DNA from: CAZOIA01 sp964579675
GTDB lineage: Bacteria; Planctomycetota; Phycisphaerae; UBA1845; PWPN01
Length of the DNA stretch: 7,736 nucleotides
NCBI GenBank assembly: GCA_964579675.1
Contig: CAZOIA010000237.1
Span: forward strand, 1 to 7,736
Reading direction: 5' to 3'
A program made the translations under genes and the position numbers. The notes under the pieces are model-generated. The model had not been told where the DNA came from and searched no databases. It saw nothing but the letters and a program-made list of their open reading frames with translations. Every line of letters starts with the position of its first letter. Position 1 is the stretch's first letter. Of the stretch, positions 5,337-7,736 are shown one piece after another.

Positions 5337-6380
5337 ATGCAGCATTTGAAAACAGAACTCACCATACTGGGCATCGAGACATCGTGTGACGAAACGGCCG
5401 CGGCGGTCGTCTCCGGTGCGTACCAGGTCCGCTCGGACGTGGTGGCGACCCAGTTTGACGTGCACGCCAAGTACGGCGGCGTCGTGCCCGAGCTGGCGTC
5501 GCGGGCCCACATCGAGAATCTCGACGGCGTGATTCAAGAGGCTCTTGCTCAGGCCGGCGCCACCCGGGGCGACATCGACGCGGTGGCGGTCACGAACCGC
5601 CCCGGATTGCTCGGCTGCCTGCTCATTGGCGTAACCGCCGCCAAGACACTCGCCCTGGCGTGGGACAAGCCGCTCATCGCCGTCAACCACGTCCACGCCC
5701 ATGCGGTCAGTGCTGCGATAGACCTTGATCCCGACGGCCCCGCGCCCTGGCCGGCGGTCGCCCTGGTCGTCAGCGGCGGGCATACCTCGCTCCTCCTGGT
5801 CCGCGATCCGCTTTCGATCGAGCTTCTGGGTTGCGCCATTGACGACGCCGCCGGCGAGGCGTTCGACAAGGTCGCGATGATTCTTGGGCAGGGCTTCCCG
5901 GGTGGGCCGGTCATCGAGCGCCTCGCCCGCAACGGCGATCCCTCAGCCTGCAACTTCCCGCGGACCATGCTGGCCAGGGATTCGCTGGACTTCAGCTTCA
6001 GCGGGCTGAAGACGGCGGTGCTCTACCACGTGCATGGGCCCGGCAAGACCTCGGGCGGCCTGAGCCGGTTGTCCGGGAGAAACGTTGCCGACATCGCGGC
6101 CAGTTTCCAAGCAGCAGTCGTGGACGTCCTGGTGGCCAAGACAACGCTCGCCGTCGAGCAAACCGACGTGAACACCGCCGTCGTTGGTGGGGGAGTAGCG
6201 GCCAACACCGCGCTTCGCGAATCACTCTCGGCCGCCTGCGATCAGCGCGGTGTTGCACTGCATCTTGCGCCCGTGCGTTACTGTACCGACAACGCAGTCA
6301 TGGTCGCCGCCCTCGCCGCACACTACCTGAGAGCGGGCCGATCCGACCCGCTCAGCATCGAGCCGCGGGCGAGCGCATAG
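5337..6380 (+). CDS. tsaD: tRNA N6-adenosine threonylcarbamoyltransferase TsaD
   Basis: TsaD transfers the threonylcarbamoyl group from threonylcarbamoyl-AMP to A37 of ANN-decoding tRNAs, working with TsaB and TsaE in bacteria; neither partner is in this window. The 347-residue length is close to the family norm. Signatures in order: GIETSCDET (12-20), metal-binding His118 and His122 in NHVHAH, ALVVSGGHTSLL, GEAFDKVA, DFSFSGLKTAV, VVGGGVAANTALR and YCTDNAVM with third metal ligand Asp318. ATG 5337 has AGGA six bases upstream. An in-frame upstream start at 5283 would add 18 residues that do not fit the family, whose members begin just before GIETSCDE. The gene is divergent from the epimerase-like gene across 188 bases. 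I found no clear promoter there. No gene follows closely, so it is probably monocistronic. Confidence 0.97.
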   Translation: MQHLKTELTILGIETSCDETAAAVVSGAYQVRSDVVATQFDVHAKYGGVVPELASRAHIENLDGVIQEALAQAGATRGDIDAVAVTNRPGLLGCLLIGVTAAKTLALAWDKPLIAVNHVHAHAVSAAIDLDPDGPAPWPAVALVVSGGHTSLLLVRDPLSIELLGCAIDDAAGEAFDKVAMILGQGFPGGPVIERLARNGDPSACNFPRTMLARDSLDFSFSGLKTAVLYHVHGPGKTSGGLSRLSGRNVADIAASFQAAVVDVLVAKTTLAVEQTDVNTAVVGGGVAANTALRESLSAACDQRGVALHLAPVRYCTDNAVMVAALAAHYLRAGRSDPLSIEPRASA

Positions 6381-6557
6381 GCGGCCCAACAAGGTACCGG
6401 GAGCCTGACGGCAATTAGCGCATCACTTCTTTTCCTGGACGAGTTCGGTCTTACGCTGGTGTGTGGCATCCGGTGAGTGGACGCAAGAGACCCGGTTAAC
6501 TGACCGCTTCCGCAGGTTGAGCTCAGCCGGTTCTCCACGTGCTGTTTCTGACTTCCC

Positions 6558-6609
6558 CGAACTGGCCGATTCTGCTGCCCGGATAATCATGACTACAAAG
6601 AGCCGCGGG
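6558..6609 (-). repeat. Dispersed intergenic repeat, copy 2 (inverted)
   Basis: Read on the minus strand this copy starts with CCCGCGGCTCTTTG (6609-6596) and matches 42 of 52 bases of the copy at 1285-1336. Three of the ten differences fall on the GG and GC dinucleotides that make copy 1 sigma-54-like (G to T, and GC to AT), so this copy is not a sigma-54 promoter. It points towards the tsaD 3' end and away from the secreted-protein gene. Confidence 0.6.
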
Positions 6610-6720
6610 CTTTATCCGTCTTCAGCGTGGGCAACGGCGCCGAGCCGGGCTTCTGCGGGCCCGGTGCGTCTGGGTGCATGACATTCTGAGCGGCTTTTTG
6701 GAAGGCGCTGCCCCCAGGTC

Positions 6721-6800
6721 TTTCCGAACCGCGCCCGTAAGGAAGCGGACTGCCCGGTATTAGGCCGTGCGTCCCCTCCCTGGCGGTCGGGGTTCGGAAA
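6721..6800. repeat. 80-base element closed by a 10-bp perfect inverted repeat
   Basis: TTTCCGAACC (6721-6730) and GGTTCGGAAA (6791-6800) are exact reverse complements. Pairing continues inward with interruptions: CG (6732-6733) with CG (6788-6789), then CCG (6735-6737) with CGG (6784-6786). Further possible inner pairing is GGAC (6747-6750) with GTCC (6771-6774). The whole segment can thus form one long interrupted stem, as in a noncoding RNA or a small non-autonomous repeat. No T-tract follows, and no coding potential is seen inside. Confidence 0.45.
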
Positions 6801-6978
6801 AGTGAGGTGCCGTCCCGCTGCCCGCCCGAAGGTCCCCGCCGGAACTGTCATCTACCCCGGTGCAGGAGTTGGAGGCGAAACGGTTGATTTGCTCGTGAAC
6901 ATGCCGGACCATTGCTGCTCCCTGCATTGCCGCGAAAAACGGTATCTTGACTTACTCAACGTTGGAAAGGACGGGCAG

Positions 6979-7736
6979 ATGTCGAAGTATCATCGTTATC
7001 ACCGGATTGTCGCGGGTTGTTGTGTCGTCCTGGTCGTGGCCCTGGCAGGACAGGTTGCCTGGGCGTCGATGCCCGTCGGTGCGTCGGCCCGGTATCACGT
7101 GCTCGGCTCCGGTGAGCATTCCGGGCGGCTGGTGACGGATCTGAGGCTCACGATCCTCGGCGAAGTGGTCCACGAGGGGGTGGCGTACGTGGATTGGCAA
7201 ATGGACGTGACGTTGAAGGATGGCAAGCGGCTTGCCGTCCGGGCTGCCAGTCAGCGTGCGCCAATGACCTCGCCCCGCGGGTGCGGCACGTTCTCTCGCT
7301 ATGAGTTGCGGCTGCCCGACGGCCAGGCGTTTGACTACCGCCACGAGCGGACCGGCCTGGCCGTCTTGCCGCCCGTGGCGTTCCGCGAGCTGTTCCTGCC
7401 GGTGCCCGAGGATGAGCCGGTGCTCATCGACGGGTTCGCGGGTGCGGGTCGATACCTTGGCCACGTGATCATCCTCGATCGCGTGACCCACGATGCCGCC
7501 ATCGATCCGATCGAGGGCGCGACGGTTCTGAACCTGCGGCCCGATCTCTTGATCGGTACGAGCCGGAGCGTCAAGGACGACGGCAAGGGCCGGGCCTCGC
7601 CCGCGGCAAACTACAACTTCGTCGAGTTCAACGAGAGGGACTACGACGAAATGATCGCGGCCGGGGCCAGCTACTTCGGCGTGACAGACGATCAGGCCCG
7701 GTGGGTGCGGCATCGGGGGGTGTTCTATCGCGGTTC
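6979..7736 (+). CDS. Secreted protein of unknown function, 3' end outside the window
   Basis: The first 252 codons are open with no stop and continue past the right edge. A clear Sec signal peptide begins the protein: basic n-region MSKYHRYHR, hydrophobic core to about residue 24, and a likely cleavage site A-W-A before Ser30. The mature part starts with a beta-rich, Gly/Val-rich region (about 35-150) and reaches NYNFVEFNERDYDEMIAAG at about 211-229. The latter segment is reminiscent of the start of a catalytic barrel in large secreted glycosidase-like proteins, but I do not recognise the family. ATG 6979 is supported by GGAAAGG eight bases upstream and the textbook signal peptide. ATG 6901 is in frame but would bury the signal and has no Shine-Dalgarno. 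It probably acts outside the cytoplasm. Confidence 0.8.
   Translation, partial: MSKYHRYHRIVAGCCVVLVVALAGQVAWASMPVGASARYHVLGSGEHSGRLVTDLRLTILGEVVHEGVAYVDWQMDVTLKDGKRLAVRAASQRAPMTSPRGCGTFSRYELRLPDGQAFDYRHERTGLAVLPPVAFRELFLPVPEDEPVLIDGFAGAGRYLGHVIILDRVTHDAAIDPIEGATVLNLRPDLLIGTSRSVKDDGKGRASPAANYNFVEFNERDYDEMIAAGASYFGVTDDQARWVRHRGVFYRG

Larger units (their letters stand above)
6381..6978. other. Gene-poor 598-base region after tsaD
   Basis: I see no protein gene I can support here. A 55-codon minus-strand frame at 6423-6590 starts inside the dispersed repeat and has no family signature or ribosome-binding site. The region holds repeat copy 2 (6558-6609), a GC hairpin with CCGGGC (6645-6650) pairing GCCCGG (6659-6664), and the 80-base inverted repeat at 6721-6800. 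Its last 90 bases form the upstream region of the secreted-protein gene. It may hold tsaD termination signals and noncoding or mobile-repeat sequence. Confidence 0.55.

Noticed and set aside
5100..5783. 227-codon minus-strand frame overlapping tsaD
   Set aside because: It covers the N-terminal half of tsaD and the start of the epimerase gene, both firmly supported. It is a shadow frame.
6423..6590. 55-codon minus-strand frame beginning in repeat copy 2
   Set aside because: The matching repeat copy at 1285-1336 has GCG where this has ATG. Differences between copies are not concentrated at third positions, and no ribosome-binding site is seen.
6645..6664. GC hairpin as the tsaD intrinsic terminator
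   Set aside because: It lies about 265 bases past the tsaD stop with no T-tract directly after the stem, so the evidence is too weak for a terminator call.
6612..6851. 79-codon minus-strand frame in the gap after tsaD
   Set aside because: It spans the 80-base inverted repeat, and the translation shows no pattern beyond GC-rich composition.
6901..6978. N-terminal extension of the secreted protein from the in-frame ATG at 6901
   Set aside because: It would place 26 residues before the signal peptide and has no Shine-Dalgarno. ATG 6979 has both a good ribosome-binding site and a normal signal peptide.

Overview
The window is a GC-rich bacterial chromosomal segment with strong G/C preference at third codon positions. 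I see no rRNA, tRNA, CRISPR array, transposase or phage gene. The gene style suggests Planctomycetota: a secreted protein of no recognised family, a soluble NtrB/NtrC-type pair, and an NAD-dependent epimerase-like protein with a YxxxC active-site motif. That assignment is inference; no marker in the window settles it.

Left part (1-1353). A strong Shine-Dalgarno sequence on the minus strand at the extreme left shows that a gene reads leftwards out of the window. It is divergent from a plus-strand gene (323-958) for a small putative lipoprotein of unknown function. The divergent gap holds a compact G-quadruplex motif. The roughly 400 bases between the lipoprotein gene and the kinase gene carry no convincing gene but much structure: a candidate sigma-70 promoter, an 8-bp perfect palindrome nested inside competing inverted repeats, a C(TTCG)G hairpin, one copy of a dispersed repeat, and a weak sigma-54-like -24/-12 element just ahead of the kinase.

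Centre (1354-3934). This is a two-gene operon: a soluble PAS-HisKA-HATPase histidine kinase and, overlapping it by 38 bases, a response regulator with REC, sigma-54 AAA+ and Fis-type HTH domains. The kinase would phosphorylate the regulator at Asp56, and the regulator would activate sigma-54 promoters. The palindrome and -24/-12 candidate upstream are placed as autoregulation would require.

Right part (3935-7736). A convergent minus-strand gene (4114-5148) encodes an NAD(P)-dependent epimerase/dehydratase-like protein. A hairpin cluster separates it from the regulator gene. Divergent from it is tsaD (5337-6380), an enzyme of tRNA t6A modification and the most certain call here. A 598-base gap follows with no gene I can support; it contains the second, inverted copy of the dispersed repeat and an 80-base element closed by a 10-bp perfect inverted repeat. 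A gene for a protein with a clear Sec signal peptide (6979 onward) runs off the right edge.

The genes do not form one pathway. I found no demonstrably new multi-gene system. The main leads are the regulatory architecture ahead of the kinase operon, the dispersed repeat pair, the non-canonical epimerase active site, and the structured gap after tsaD.
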